Positions 19,113 to 28,233 of a stretch of 64,000 nt of DNA are shown here, one piece after another. The translations under genes were made by a program, and so were the position numbers. A model generated the notes under the pieces. That model saw only the letters and a program-made list of their open reading frames with translations, was not told the DNA's origin and did no database searches. Where the stretch lies: the NCBI GenBank assembly GCA_965214485.1, contig CBDCBW010000015.1, positions 444,735 through 508,734 on the forward strand, written 5' to 3'. Within the stretch, counting starts at the first letter, position 1. Each line of letters starts with the position of its first letter. This DNA is from JANQRZ01 sp965214485 (lineage in GTDB: Bacteria > Bacteroidota > Rhodothermia > Rhodothermales > JANQRZ01).

Positions 19113-19937
19113 TCACCCCGCGGCGGCCCGGTCCAGCACGGCCTGCCGCTTGCCGAGCTGCGCCGAGGCGTACGTCAGCAGCTCCGTCGCCGTCAGCCCG
19201 AACGGGTCCTGCTCGCCGCCGTAGGGCGCGAAGTAGTCGCCGAGGGTGCCGACGACGAGCGGGAACAGGGCCTCGGCTTCGTCCTCCATCACCTCGCGGA
19301 GGCCGGGGTCGCGCCCGAAGGCGTCGGCGAGCAGATCGAGGCCGAAGGCGACGTGGCGGGCCTCGTCGCGCTGCACGAGCCGGATGCCCTCGACGAGGCC
19401 GGGCATGATGCCGCGCCGCTCGAAGATTTGGTAGAACCCGTAGTAGCCCGTCTCGGCGAGCATCCCCTCGATGAAGAGGTGGTACGTCGTCACCGCCCGG
19501 ACGAGCGCTCCGTCCGAGCCGTCGGCGAGGAGCGCCTCGAGGCGGGCCGGGAGGACGCGCTCGAAGAGCTCGGTGTGCGAGGGGCCGGAGTGCGCGCCCG
19601 CCGCCGCCGCCGCGGGCACCTCGCCCAGCCAGCGGCGGAAGAACTCGGCGTGCTTGGTCTCCTCCCAGATTTGCCCGGCGAGGAACGCGCACGCCGCCTC
19701 TTCGCCGGACCGGCGGCGGAGCGCGACGAGGAGGGGCGCGAGGTCCGAGGCGACGGCCTCCTCCCCGCCGAGGAAGAGCGCACAGGCCCGCGCCGTGGCG
19801 TCGCGCTCGGTGCCGGTGAGGGCCGCCCAGTCGCGGCGGTCGGGGCTCAGGTCGATGCTCTGCGGGTCCCACGCGAGCTTCTTCGCTTTATGGTAGCGCG
19901 TCCAGTGCATCGCGTCGGGCGAGGGGTCGAGTTGCAT
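19113..19937 (-). CDS. R2-like ligand-binding oxidase (R2lox)
   Basis: 274-residue ferritin-like protein related to ribonucleotide reductase R2. Metal ligands are visible in order: Glu in FLGGEEAVASD, ExxH in WEETKHAEFFRRW, Glu in YHLFIEGMLAETGYYGF, and ExxH in VQRDEARHVAFGL. The Val of GEEAV and the Tyr of AETGYY are the residues that form the Val-Tyr ether cross-link in known R2lox proteins, which bind a Mn/Fe cofactor and a long-chain fatty acid. The substrate of the family is unknown. It opens the five-gene operon ending in the KamA-like gene. The absence of a neighbouring nrdA argues against a true R2. Confidence 0.9.
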   Translation of the reverse strand: MQLDPSPDAMHWTRYHKAKKLAWDPQSIDLSPDRRDWAALTGTERDATARACALFLGGEEAVASDLAPLLVALRRRSGEEAACAFLAGQIWEETKHAEFFRRWLGEVPAAAAAGAHSGPSHTELFERVLPARLEALLADGSDGALVRAVTTYHLFIEGMLAETGYYGFYQIFERRGIMPGLVEGIRLVQRDEARHVAFGLDLLADAFGRDPGLREVMEDEAEALFPLVVGTLGDYFAPYGGEQDPFGLTATELLTYASAQLGKRQAVLDRAAAG

Positions 19938-19988
19938 CGGGCCGGGGGTCGGGTGAGGCCTCCAACATACGCCCGTTGCGCCCGAACA

Positions 19989-20028
19989 CGGCGGCGGCGG
20001 CGACCCCGAGGGACCGCCGCCGCCGCCG
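19989..20028 (-). terminator. Long GC-only stem-loop downstream of the secreted protease gene
   Basis: Perfect 14-bp arms (CGG/CCG triplet repeats, 19989-20002 and 20015-20028) lie 23 bp after the protease stop. No U-run follows, so it may be a transcript-stabilising hairpin rather than a classical terminator. Confidence 0.5.
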
Positions 20029-20051
20029 CGTGCCTTGCCAGCCGAGCCCCG

Positions 20052-22874
20052 CTAGTTCAGCAGGGTGATGCGCTGCGTCTGCACCTGCCCGCCGGCCTCC
20101 AGCCGCACCAGGTACACCCCGCCGGCCAGCCCCGAGGCGTCGAAGCCGACCGCGTGGTGCCCCGCCTCCACCTCGCCGTCGACGAGCACGGCGACGGTGC
20201 GGCCGAGCACGTCGTAGACCGCGAGCCGCGCCGGTGCCGGCGCGGGCAGCGCGAAGCCGAGCGTGGCCCGGCGCTCGAACGGGTTGGGGAAGGCCGCCGC
20301 CAGCGTGACCGCCTCGGGCAGCGCGGTGCTCGCCGCCGCGTCGGAGGTCGCCGCGTCGGAGGACGCCGCGTCGGCGAGGGCTTCCAGACCGCTCGCCTGC
20401 CAGTCGGCAGCCGCCATCGGGCCGGGCCGGGCCGCACCGGTCTTGGTGAACTGGAACGAGCCCTCGGCCTCGACGCCGTCAGGGAAGCCTCCGACGCGCA
20501 CCAGCACCGTGTAGGCCCCGGGCGGCGCGTTGGCCGGGACGTTCGCCCGGAGCGTGGCCTGGCCCGTAGCCCCCGCCGGGAGCCTGACCGCGCGCGGCCC
20601 CTCGACCGGCCCGAAGAGGCTCCCGTTCGGCAGCACCGCCACCACCCACGCGTCGAACGACTGCGCACTGCCGGCCCCGTTGGCCAGCGCGACGTCGTAG
20701 AAGAAAGCACCGCCCGGCGGCCCGAGCACGACGGGCGGGTTCTGCGCCTCGGCCAGGACGCTCAGCCCGCCCGCGCTCGTCACCTCGAGCCGCACGGGGT
20801 AGGTGTACGTCGAGGGCTCGTTCGTCGAGACCGCGAGCACGTTCGTGTACGACCCCGGCGCGAGGCCGGCGGCGCTCACCGTGACGTCGACCGTGACGGA
20901 GCCGCCCGGCGGCACGGAGCCGGCGGCGGGCGAGACGTCCGTGACGAAGCTCTCGACCCGCCCGATCAGGACCGCGAGGCCGTCCTCGACGTAGGGGGCA
21001 AACGAGGACACCTCCAGCCCGATCGAGCCGTCGGCGTTCTCGATCCCGATCGAGGCCGAGGTGCGGTCACCGTCCATCGACTCGTACTGGAAGAGGATCG
21101 TGCCGTCGTCGTTCAGGATAGCCTGGAACGTGTAGTTGTTGCCGGAGCCGGGTCCGGGGAAGTGCGGGACGTTCTCCCACTGCACCACGAAGCGCCCGTC
21201 CCCGAGATTGCGGTAGTAGACCTGCCCGACGCCGTCGCCGGGGTCGAGGTCGTCCCAGAACGGGGCGATGAGGTCGTTCGGCGTGGCACCGTCCGGGATG
21301 CCGTCGTTCGTGAAGTCCGACGGGGTCGAGTCGGAGGCGTCGAAGGTGAGGTAGCCGTTCGACGAGATGCCGACCTGGGTCTTGTCGCTGCCGTAGAACT
21401 CGAACGTGAACGGCAGCGGGACGAACTCGCCGTCGTCGTCGGAGAGGTTCAGCGCGGTGCCCGTGCCGGAGATGTCGACGAAGTCGAAGACCGGCCCGTC
21501 GGGCTCGTTCGAGTCGACCCAGCCGTAGCCGAAGGCGTCGGGGCCGCCGAGGCCGCGCCTCGGCGCGCTGCCCTGGCGCGGGTCGAGCTCGCCCTTGCCC
21601 AGATCGAGGTGCGCCAGGGCCGGAGCCGCCGCGCGCGAGAACTGGAGGAAGTCGAACGTGAGGTCCTCGTTGCCGCTGTTGCTGAGGGTCAGGCTGGCGG
21701 TGGCCGTCGCGCCCTGCGGCACTACCGGCTCGAGCCCGACGCTCGGCGACGGGTCGAAGGAGGCGACGGGCATCATGCCGTCGATCTCGTTCCAGAAGGA
21801 GGCGTTGAAGGTGCTCGTGCCGCTGTTGCTGCCGCCGAAGGACGTGCAGCCGCCGTTCGTGTGGACGCCGACGGCGTTGCCCGTGGCCTCGTCGATGACG
21901 GGGCTGCCGGAGTTGCCGCCCTCGGTGTCGGCGCGGTAGCGCAGCGTGGTGCCCGAGGAACCGGCGTTGGGGCCGGCGTTGGTCTGCTGCGTCTGGTTCT
22001 GCGCGTTGCGCGAGCCGGTCGAGCCGGGCGGCGAGTCGTCGACGCCGTAGCCGGTGATGCGGATCGTGGCCGGGCTGAGGTCGCGGACGACGTTGAAGAA
22101 CGCGCCCTGGGCCTCGAGCGCGGTCTGGCCCTGGCTGTTGGGCTGGGTGCGGAAGACGCCCCAGTCGTTGCCGATGCCGCCGTTGGCCCGGACGATGCTG
22201 CTGCTGATGACGGGGTACTGGTCCTCCGGGCCCGGGTTCTGGATGGTCCCGTTGGGCAGCGACGGCGGCACGTTGAACTGCACCACGTTGGCCGACGAGC
22301 CCAGGCAGTGCCCGGCGCTGACGAACAGCCCGCCCTCGATGAGCCACGCCGTGCAGCCGACGCTGACGATGCGCGCCGCCGCCGGGTTCGACGAGGCGAC
22401 GCGGTCGTCGCTCGTGCCGCACTGCGAGCGCGGGGCCGCCGGCGCGTCGCCGACGACGACCTCGTCCACGCGGGCGAAGAGCCCGGCCTCACCGGGCGCG
22501 GCGAAGAGCTTCACCTCCACCGCGTCGCCGTTGAAGTACGCGCTCGTGCGTTCCCACTGCGCGAGGGCTCGGGCGTCGAGCCGCTGCTCGGCCCCGTCCT
22601 CGAGCGACGTGACCGTGAGGTAGCTCTTGCTCCCCAGCTCGGCATCGCTGAAGCGCAGCCGCAGCCACGGGGCACCGGCCACCTCGACCACCGTGCTGTA
22701 GACTTCGACGGGGGCCGTGGCAAGCCCGCGCCGGTTGTCGTGAATGCCGGAGTCGACGCTGACCTGCTCGACATGCGACTCGACGGGGGCCGTCTGCGCG
22801 AGGGCCGCGAGCGGCAGGCACAGCAGGGCGAAAAGCCCAAGTCCGAAGACCGAGGGGCGGAACGAGACGTTCAT
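20052..22874 (-). CDS. Secreted trypsin-like serine protease with T9SS sorting domain
   Basis: 940 residues from ATG 22874. The signal peptide is MNVSFRPSVFGLGLFALLCL plus PLAALAQ. The chymotrypsin-fold protease region holds His189 (VSAGHC), Asp237 (GNDWGVF) and Ser322 (GGNSGSPV), a complete triad. Beta-sandwich modules follow (about 350-420, 480-640 and 640-720). The last about 220 residues are a module shared with the next gene and end in a T9SS type A sorting domain (VYDVLGRTVAVLVDGEVEAG.. LAGGVYLVRLEAGGQ). Export, cleavage and surface anchoring by the type IX system are expected from family knowledge. A 15-bp in-frame tandem repeat (20335-20379) encodes an Ala/Ser/Asp-rich linker. Confidence 0.92.
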   Translation of the reverse strand: MNVSFRPSVFGLGLFALLCLPLAALAQTAPVESHVEQVSVDSGIHDNRRGLATAPVEVYSTVVEVAGAPWLRLRFSDAELGSKSYLTVTSLEDGAEQRLDARALAQWERTSAYFNGDAVEVKLFAAPGEAGLFARVDEVVVGDAPAAPRSQCGTSDDRVASSNPAAARIVSVGCTAWLIEGGLFVSAGHCLGSSANVVQFNVPPSLPNGTIQNPGPEDQYPVISSSIVRANGGIGNDWGVFRTQPNSQGQTALEAQGAFFNVVRDLSPATIRITGYGVDDSPPGSTGSRNAQNQTQQTNAGPNAGSSGTTLRYRADTEGGNSGSPVIDEATGNAVGVHTNGGCTSFGGSNSGTSTFNASFWNEIDGMMPVASFDPSPSVGLEPVVPQGATATASLTLSNSGNEDLTFDFLQFSRAAAPALAHLDLGKGELDPRQGSAPRRGLGGPDAFGYGWVDSNEPDGPVFDFVDISGTGTALNLSDDDGEFVPLPFTFEFYGSDKTQVGISSNGYLTFDASDSTPSDFTNDGIPDGATPNDLIAPFWDDLDPGDGVGQVYYRNLGDGRFVVQWENVPHFPGPGSGNNYTFQAILNDDGTILFQYESMDGDRTSASIGIENADGSIGLEVSSFAPYVEDGLAVLIGRVESFVTDVSPAAGSVPPGGSVTVDVTVSAAGLAPGSYTNVLAVSTNEPSTYTYPVRLEVTSAGGLSVLAEAQNPPVVLGPPGGAFFYDVALANGAGSAQSFDAWVVAVLPNGSLFGPVEGPRAVRLPAGATGQATLRANVPANAPPGAYTVLVRVGGFPDGVEAEGSFQFTKTGAARPGPMAAADWQASGLEALADAASSDAATSDAAASTALPEAVTLAAAFPNPFERRATLGFALPAPAPARLAVYDVLGRTVAVLVDGEVEAGHHAVGFDASGLAGGVYLVRLEAGGQVQTQRITLLN

Positions 22875-23010
22875 GGAAAAGGGGAGGTTTGGTGAAGGGA
22901 AGGGGATGCGGCCGGGAACATACGGGCGAACGGTCGCCGCGCGGAACCGCCGTGGCGAAAGTGGATGCCGAGGCTGCCCCGGCATCCGCTGCGCCTCGGA
23001 ATCGCAGGCC

Positions 23011-23055
23011 GCTCACCGGAGCCCCGCTCACCGGAGCCCCATTCACCGGAGCACC
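23011..23055. repeat. 15-bp tandem repeat, 3 copies, over the 3' end of the beta-helix gene
   Basis: Units GCTCACCGGAGCCCC at 23011 and 23026 and a diverged third at 23041 that contains the stop codon and last codons of the leftward gene. Confidence 0.85.
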
Positions 23056-25253
23056 GTGATGCGCTGCGTCCGCACCTGCCCACCGGCCTCCAGCCGTACG
23101 AGGTACACGCCGCCGGCCAGAGCCGACGCGTCGAAGCGGACCTCGTGGCGGCCCGCAGCCCCCTCACCGGCGGCGAGCACCGCGACCGCGCGGCCCAGCA
23201 CGTCGTAGACCGCGAGCCGCACCTCGGCCGCCTCGGGCAGCGCGAAGCCGACCGTCGTGGTGCGCGCGAACGGGTTGGGGTAGGACGGGGCGAGCACCAC
23301 CTCGCTCGGGAGCGCCGCGCTCGACGCAGCCGGAGCGCCCGGCGTGGCCGTGCCGGTTGCCTCAGCGAGCGCGTCGAGGCCAGAGCCGCTCGGCCAGTCG
23401 GCGGCGGCGAGGGTCCCCCGCGCCGAGCCCGCTTTCTCGAACGAGAACGCGCCCTGCGCCACGACGGCGTCCGGGAACGTGCCGACCCGCACGAGCGCCG
23501 TGTAGTCCCCCGGCGGAGCGTTCCCCGGAACCGACGATTGGAGCGTCACCGGTCCCGTGACCCGGCCCGCCGGGAGCGTCACCCGGCGCGGCCCTTCGAC
23601 CGGCCCGAAGGCGGTACCGTTGGGCAGGAGCACGTCCACCCACGCGTCGAACGACTGCGCCTGCGCGCTCTGGTTGGCGAGGCGCACGCGGTACGTCAGC
23701 GCCCCGCCCCCGGCCCCGACCGTCACCGGATCGATCTGCAACCCGGCGCGGACTTCGAGGCCCGTAGACGGCGCTTCGTAGGCTCCAATGTCGAGGCCAA
23801 GACCCTCGATGCGCGGCCCCCCTGCGAGGTCGAGCGGGAGCGTCTCGCTCGTGTCGCCGTCGTTGTCGAGGTCAGCGGTGTCGTCGGGGAGCACGGTCCG
23901 GTCGCCCTCGTCGACGGCGGGCGAGGCCGGGAGGAGCGTCAGGTCGTCGTCGGGCGTGCCGGTGATGTTGTCGGGTCCATCGGCGTCGGCGAAGAGCGGG
24001 TCGGCGACGAAGTTGCCCCCGGCGTCGGTAAATACATTCGGTGCTACGCCTTGCAGCAGGCTATGCCGAGCAACAATGCTGTTGGCGGGTAGCACGGCAG
24101 GGCTCGAGTTAGCCCACAAGATGGTGTTATCGAACACAATATCGGAGAAGCCGAAAGGTGTGCTAATCGAGGAGACCACTCCCCCACCACCGTCGGGTGC
24201 GAGGTTGCCGGCGAACGTCGCGTTCGAGAATGCTGCGAAGGCAGAGCCTTTGCCCGCAACGAGCGCGAAGGCCCCTCCGGAGAACGTGGCCTCGTTCCCG
24301 GAGAAAACTGTATTCTGAAAGTCTGCTCCCGCGAGCGCGAGCCCCCCGTCCAAGAAGACCGCACCGCCGGAGCGGGCACGATTGCCGTAAAAAGCAGCGT
24401 TCGTGAAGACCGAGCGCTCCTCTTCCGCCTCGAACGAGCTTCTGAGGTAAAGGGCACCTCCGTCTCCGGACGCTTCGTTGTCGTCGAAGATGGACCTCGC
24501 GACGCGCAGGCGGGTCGCGAGAACACCTCGTGCCGCGAACGCTCCTCCGACTTGGCTTTCGTTTCCAGAGAAGACAACGTTTGAGAGGGCAACGATCCCG
24601 GGGTAGAAATCATCAGAGCCGAGAAGCGCGGCAGCACCGCCCTGGCGATCGGCGCGGTTGGCAACGAATACCGTGTTGCGGATGCTAGGCGGCGAGCTAC
24701 AGGTGACGAGCGCGGTAGAGGTGAAAGCATAGAGCAGGCCCCCTCCGGACTGATCGGTGATCGCACTCCCATTGGCGTTGCCGCCGGTGACGACGAAGCC
24801 GTCGAGCCGTGCCGGGTCCGGCATCGCGTTCGTGCACTCCAAGTCGATACGGACGACGTGGTAGCTGTTCTCGGCATACCCGGAAAAGTCCGGCCCGTCG
24901 TCCCCGTCGAGGTCGCCTGAGAGCACCGTTTCGTTGAGGAGCGGATTGCGCGGGCCGCCGCCCGAAGGATAGCCGCCGAGGACGCGCACGCCTTTGCCGA
25001 TCTCGAACGAGGCGCTGTGGTCGCCCGAGTTGCTTGGCGTGTAGGTTCCTTCGGCGACGCGCACCTCGTCACCGCCGTCTGCGACGGCGAGGGCGTCCCG
25101 AAGGTCGGTGAAGGCGTCGGCCCACGAAGTGCCGTCGTCGGCCCCGGACGCGCTTTGGTCCACGTAGAGAACCGATTGGGCCAGAGCGGGCGCGGGCAGG
25201 AAGCCGGACCAGAGGAGGAAGCCGAACAGGAGCAAGAGCGGAAGCCGGGTCAT
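23043..25253 (-). CDS. Secreted right-handed beta-helix protein with T9SS sorting domain
   Basis: 736 residues from ATG 25253. The signal peptide is MTRLPLLLLFGFLLWSGFLP plus APALAQ. The passenger begins VLYVDQSASGADDGTSWADA and carries the Asp/Thr-rich choice-of-anchor Q / beta-helix pattern (FSGNEA.., NATFAGN.., NTILWAN repeats) of polysaccharide lyase-like or adhesin proteins, to about residue 470. The C-terminal about 230 residues parallel those of the protease gene downstream and end in a T9SS type A domain (VYDVLGRAVAVLAAGEGAAG). The beta-helix part is less GC-rich than its neighbours. No catalytic residues for a lyase could be identified. Confidence 0.88.
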   Translation of the reverse strand: MTRLPLLLLFGFLLWSGFLPAPALAQSVLYVDQSASGADDGTSWADAFTDLRDALAVADGGDEVRVAEGTYTPSNSGDHSASFEIGKGVRVLGGYPSGGGPRNPLLNETVLSGDLDGDDGPDFSGYAENSYHVVRIDLECTNAMPDPARLDGFVVTGGNANGSAITDQSGGGLLYAFTSTALVTCSSPPSIRNTVFVANRADRQGGAAALLGSDDFYPGIVALSNVVFSGNESQVGGAFAARGVLATRLRVARSIFDDNEASGDGGALYLRSSFEAEEERSVFTNAAFYGNRARSGGAVFLDGGLALAGADFQNTVFSGNEATFSGGAFALVAGKGSAFAAFSNATFAGNLAPDGGGGVVSSISTPFGFSDIVFDNTILWANSSPAVLPANSIVARHSLLQGVAPNVFTDAGGNFVADPLFADADGPDNITGTPDDDLTLLPASPAVDEGDRTVLPDDTADLDNDGDTSETLPLDLAGGPRIEGLGLDIGAYEAPSTGLEVRAGLQIDPVTVGAGGGALTYRVRLANQSAQAQSFDAWVDVLLPNGTAFGPVEGPRRVTLPAGRVTGPVTLQSSVPGNAPPGDYTALVRVGTFPDAVVAQGAFSFEKAGSARGTLAAADWPSGSGLDALAEATGTATPGAPAASSAALPSEVVLAPSYPNPFARTTTVGFALPEAAEVRLAVYDVLGRAVAVLAAGEGAAGRHEVRFDASALAGGVYLVRLEAGGQVRTQRITVLR

Positions 25254-25270
25254 GATGCTGGAAGGGTTAG

Positions 25271-25309
25271 ACAAACAAAGAGCCCCGTACGCGGCAAGCG
25301 CATACGGGG
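25271..25309 (-). terminator. Intrinsic terminator after the dienelactone hydrolase gene
   Basis: Read on the minus strand, arms TACGGGG/CCCCGTA plus an inner GCG/CGC pair and a two-base bulge form a stem, followed by the T-rich CTTTGTTTGT. It lies between the hydrolase stop and the start of the beta-helix gene, separating the two transcripts. Confidence 0.75.
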
Positions 25310-25369
25310 TTAGTATAAGCGAGGCGCTCGCCGAGTCAAGAGACGACCGGCGCACTCCTACGGTCACTT

Positions 25370-26251
25370 TCAGCGCACCGGCTCCGCGGGCTGCTCCCGC
25401 GCGCCGCGCAGGTGCTCGTCGAAGAAGGCGAGGGTTCGCTCCCACGCGTCCTCGGCGGCGGCGGCGGCGTAGCGCTCGCCCGAGGGGTTGGCGAAGGCGT
25501 GGCCCGCGCCCTCGTAGACCTCGATCTCGACGTCCTTGCCGAGGTCCCGGAGCACCGCCTCGAACTCCCGCACCTGAGCCACGGGAATGCCCTCGTCCTC
25601 GGCTCCGAAAATCCCGAGGATCGGCATGTCGAGCGTGGCGAGGCGGTCGCGGTCGGTGACGAGCTGGCCGTAGTAGATCACCGCAGCGTCGACCGAGTCC
25701 GGCAGCGCGAGCGCGGTGCGGAGCGCCCACCCGCCACCGAAGCACCACCCGACGACCCCGACCTCGCCGACGCCTTCCTGCGTCTTGAGGTATTCGAACG
25801 CCTGCGTGAGGTTGTCCGTCAGCGAGGCCTCGCGGCCCATCGCGGCCTGCATCAGGCTGCGCGCCGCCTCCGGGGTCTCGGCCCCCTCACCGCCGTAGAG
25901 GTCCACGGCGAGCGCGACGTAGCCCTCCCCGGCGAGCCGCTTGGCCATCGCCTGGACGTTGTCGTTCAGCCCCCACCACTCGTGGATCACGATGAGGCCG
26001 GGCGGGGTCGCGGCCCCGGCCGTGTCGGGCCGGGCGAGGAAGCCGGTGACGCTCGCGCCGCCGACGGTGGCGTAGACCGGGCGGCCCGTGACGAGGTCGT
26101 CGCCGGAGGACGCCGTCATCGGGGTGGCGGTGGGCGCGCCGCCGGCGTGCTCGCGCGACATGGCCTCGACGTAGTCGGCGTCGCGGGGGTCGTCAGAGCG
26201 CGCGCATCCGGTGAGCAGCAGCAAGAGGAGGGGCAGGATGGTGAGGCGCAT
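25370..26251 (-). CDS. Dienelactone hydrolase family lipoprotein
   Basis: 293 residues from ATG 26251. A lipoprotein signal MRLTILPLLLLLLTGC has its acylated Cys at 16, so it should sit in the periplasm or outer membrane, unusual for a family known mainly from the cytoplasm. The alpha/beta-hydrolase triad of the dienelactone hydrolase type is visible: Cys in VVGWCFGGGW, Asp in FGAEDEGIP, His in EGAGHAFANP. IVIHEWWGLNDN is the family oxyanion-region signature. The substrate is unknown. It stands alone with its own terminator. Confidence 0.88.
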   Translation of the reverse strand: MRLTILPLLLLLLTGCARSDDPRDADYVEAMSREHAGGAPTATPMTASSGDDLVTGRPVYATVGGASVTGFLARPDTAGAATPPGLIVIHEWWGLNDNVQAMAKRLAGEGYVALAVDLYGGEGAETPEAARSLMQAAMGREASLTDNLTQAFEYLKTQEGVGEVGVVGWCFGGGWALRTALALPDSVDAAVIYYGQLVTDRDRLATLDMPILGIFGAEDEGIPVAQVREFEAVLRDLGKDVEIEVYEGAGHAFANPSGERYAAAAAEDAWERTLAFFDEHLRGAREQPAEPVR

Positions 26252-26428
26252 GGCGGGACGGGGGCCGGTGAAGGGAAGCGCGGGGAGCGGCAGAGCTGGG
26301 GCAGAACCGGGGCCGCCCCGGAATCTACCTTCGGCGCGGTGCCGGGGCCATTCTTCCGTTCTTCTCCCGCGAACCCCGTAGCTTCGCCGAGGCTCTCCCT
26401 CTCCCGTCTCTGCCGTGAGCTCTCTGCC

Positions 26429-27064
26429 GTGAGCGACGCCCCGCCGCTGATTTCCTACTCCGCCGAGCTCAAGCGCAAGGCGCTGCACCTCGGCGCGCTC
26501 GCTCTCCCGGCGGGCATCCTCGTGCTCGGGCGGACCGCCGCGCTGTGGCTGCTGGCCCCGCTCGCGGTCTTCGCGCTGGCGTGCGACGCGCTGCGGGTGC
26601 GGGTCGGCGCGGTGCACCGGTTCATCAACTGGGTCTTCGCGCCGATCATGCGCCCCGAGGAGCAGCCCCCGTTCGGCGGGCCGGTGGTCGTCAACGGGGC
26701 GACGTGGATGTGCGTCTCCGCCGCGCTGTGCACGGCGCTCTTTGCCGAGCCCGTCGCGGCCTCGGCGCTGGCGATGCTGATGGTGGGCGACGGCGCGGCG
26801 GCGGTCGTCGGGCGGCGCTACGGGCGGCGGCGCTACCCGTTCTCGTCGAAGTCGGTCGAGGGGTCGGCGGCGTTCTTCACGACGGGGCTGGCGGCGGCGC
26901 TCCCGTTCGGCCTCCTCCCCGCCGACGGCCTCGCGCTGCCGACGCTGGTCCTCGGCGCGGCGGCGGCGGCCGTGGCCGAGGCCGCTCCCGTCCCGCTCAA
27001 CGACAACGTCCGGGTGCCGCTCGTGGCGGGCGCGGTGATGGCGCTCGTCCACGGCCTCGGCTGA
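26429..27064 (+). CDS. Dolichol-kinase / CTP-dependent polyprenol or diacylglycerol kinase-like membrane protein
   Basis: 211 residues from GTG 26429 (an ATG is not available upstream in frame). It is polytopic with about six hydrophobic helices. It begins ELKRKALHLGALALPAGILV and contains VGDGAAAVVGRRYGRRRYPF and SKSVEGSAAFFTTG, which match the SEC59/dolichol kinase and phytol kinase-like family using CTP. AEAAPVPLNDNVRVPLVAG is the usual C-terminal motif. The lipid substrate is probably an isoprenoid or diacylglycerol alcohol. It is followed at 106 bp by a lipase gene. Confidence 0.8.
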   Translation: MSDAPPLISYSAELKRKALHLGALALPAGILVLGRTAALWLLAPLAVFALACDALRVRVGAVHRFINWVFAPIMRPEEQPPFGGPVVVNGATWMCVSAALCTALFAEPVAASALAMLMVGDGAAAVVGRRYGRRRYPFSSKSVEGSAAFFTTGLAAALPFGLLPADGLALPTLVLGAAAAAVAEAAPVPLNDNVRVPLVAGAVMALVHGLG

Positions 27065-27170
27065 ACCGGCGAGACGGCCCCGGCACGGTACCTTTTCCAG
27101 CCTGTCCCTTTGGCGGGGCCCGTGCCCTCCGTGCGAGCCTGACCTCGCCCCTGTCCACACGACCTAGCCC

Positions 27171-28037
27171 GTGGCCGACTCGTTCTCTCAGCGCGCCGAA
27201 CGCCTCGCCCGCCGGGCGGTCGAGCTGGTGCCGTTCCCGCAGCCGCCGCTCGTGCGGACGCGCCACCCGGTGGTACTGATGCACGGGTTCGGGGCGATGG
27301 CGAACCTGGGGCAGGGCGGCGTGCTCCACGCCGAGGCGATGCACCTGCGCGGGCGCGGCGTCCTCGCCTACGCCCCGCACGTCAACCCCTACGACACGGT
27401 GGCCGTCCGCGCCCGCGCCTGGGCCGAGCGCCTCGACGCGGTCCTCGCCGAGACCGGGGCCGAGAAGCTCAACCTCGTCGGGTTCTCGTCCGCCGGGCTG
27501 GACGCGCGCTACCTCATCGGCAGCCTCGGGCGGGCCGGGCAGGTGGCGTCGCTCGTGACCGTCTCGACGCCGCACCGCGGCAGCCCGGTTGCTGGCTACG
27601 TGCTCTCGCGCCCGGAGCGGCTGCGGGCGTGGATGATGGGCGTGATGAACTTCGTGGGCCGCGCCGCCTACGCGACCGAGCCGCCCAACGCGGAGGACGG
27701 GCTGCGGGAGCTGACGCCGGAGGCCGTCACCGGCACCTTCAACCCGGCGCACCCCGACCACCCGGACGTCTACTACGCCTCGTGGGCAGGCCGCGCCGGG
27801 CGCGGCACCGACGTGCCGATCTACCCGCCCCTCGCCGTCCCGAACCGCGTGCTCTACGCCCGCGCCGGGGTCAACGACGGCCTCGTCGCCGTCGAGAGCG
27901 CGACCTGGGGCGACTTCCGGGGCGTCCTCGACGCCGACCACGCCCGGCAGATCGGCCTCCGCCTCGCGCCGGGCTCCTTCGACTCGAAGGCGTTCTACCT
28001 GGCCGTCGCGCGGGACCTCGGAGAGCGCGGATTCTGA
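27171..28037 (+). CDS. Alpha/beta-hydrolase lipase, family I-like
   Basis: 288 residues starting at GTG 27171. The oxyanion region HPVVLMHGFGAMANLG and the nucleophile elbow LNLVGFSSAGLDARYL correspond to the GHSMGGLDARYL elbow of Pseudomonas family I lipases, but the residue after the usual GxSx is Ala instead of Gly. The acid and histidine of the triad are predicted in ARAGVNDGLVAVESATWG and VLDADHARQIG. No signal peptide is visible, so it is probably cytoplasmic. Triacylglycerol or ester hydrolysis is expected. Confidence 0.85.
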   Translation: MADSFSQRAERLARRAVELVPFPQPPLVRTRHPVVLMHGFGAMANLGQGGVLHAEAMHLRGRGVLAYAPHVNPYDTVAVRARAWAERLDAVLAETGAEKLNLVGFSSAGLDARYLIGSLGRAGQVASLVTVSTPHRGSPVAGYVLSRPERLRAWMMGVMNFVGRAAYATEPPNAEDGLRELTPEAVTGTFNPAHPDHPDVYYASWAGRAGRGTDVPIYPPLAVPNRVLYARAGVNDGLVAVESATWGDFRGVLDADHARQIGLRLAPGSFDSKAFYLAVARDLGERGF

Positions 28038-28233
28038 AGGGGGAGGCAGAGGAGGAGCCAGCCCTCGCGGACTACGCGCTGCCCGGGCCTCCGAGAAGCC
28101 GGCCCCCACGCTCAGGGACAACCGCATCCCTCACCGCTTCCCTCCCCGCCCAGAAACGACGTGTGCCCCCCTCCCCGCATCGCCAGAGTACGAGCGTGTA
28201 TTTTGACGTGACGTAGCCCTCTCCCTCTCCGTC

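Noticed and set aside
18882..22895. Very long open frame on the + strand (over 1300 codons) opposite the R2lox and protease genes
   Set aside because: It is antisense to three well-supported genes and its translation is Arg/Gly/Val-rich without motifs; high GC makes such frames common.
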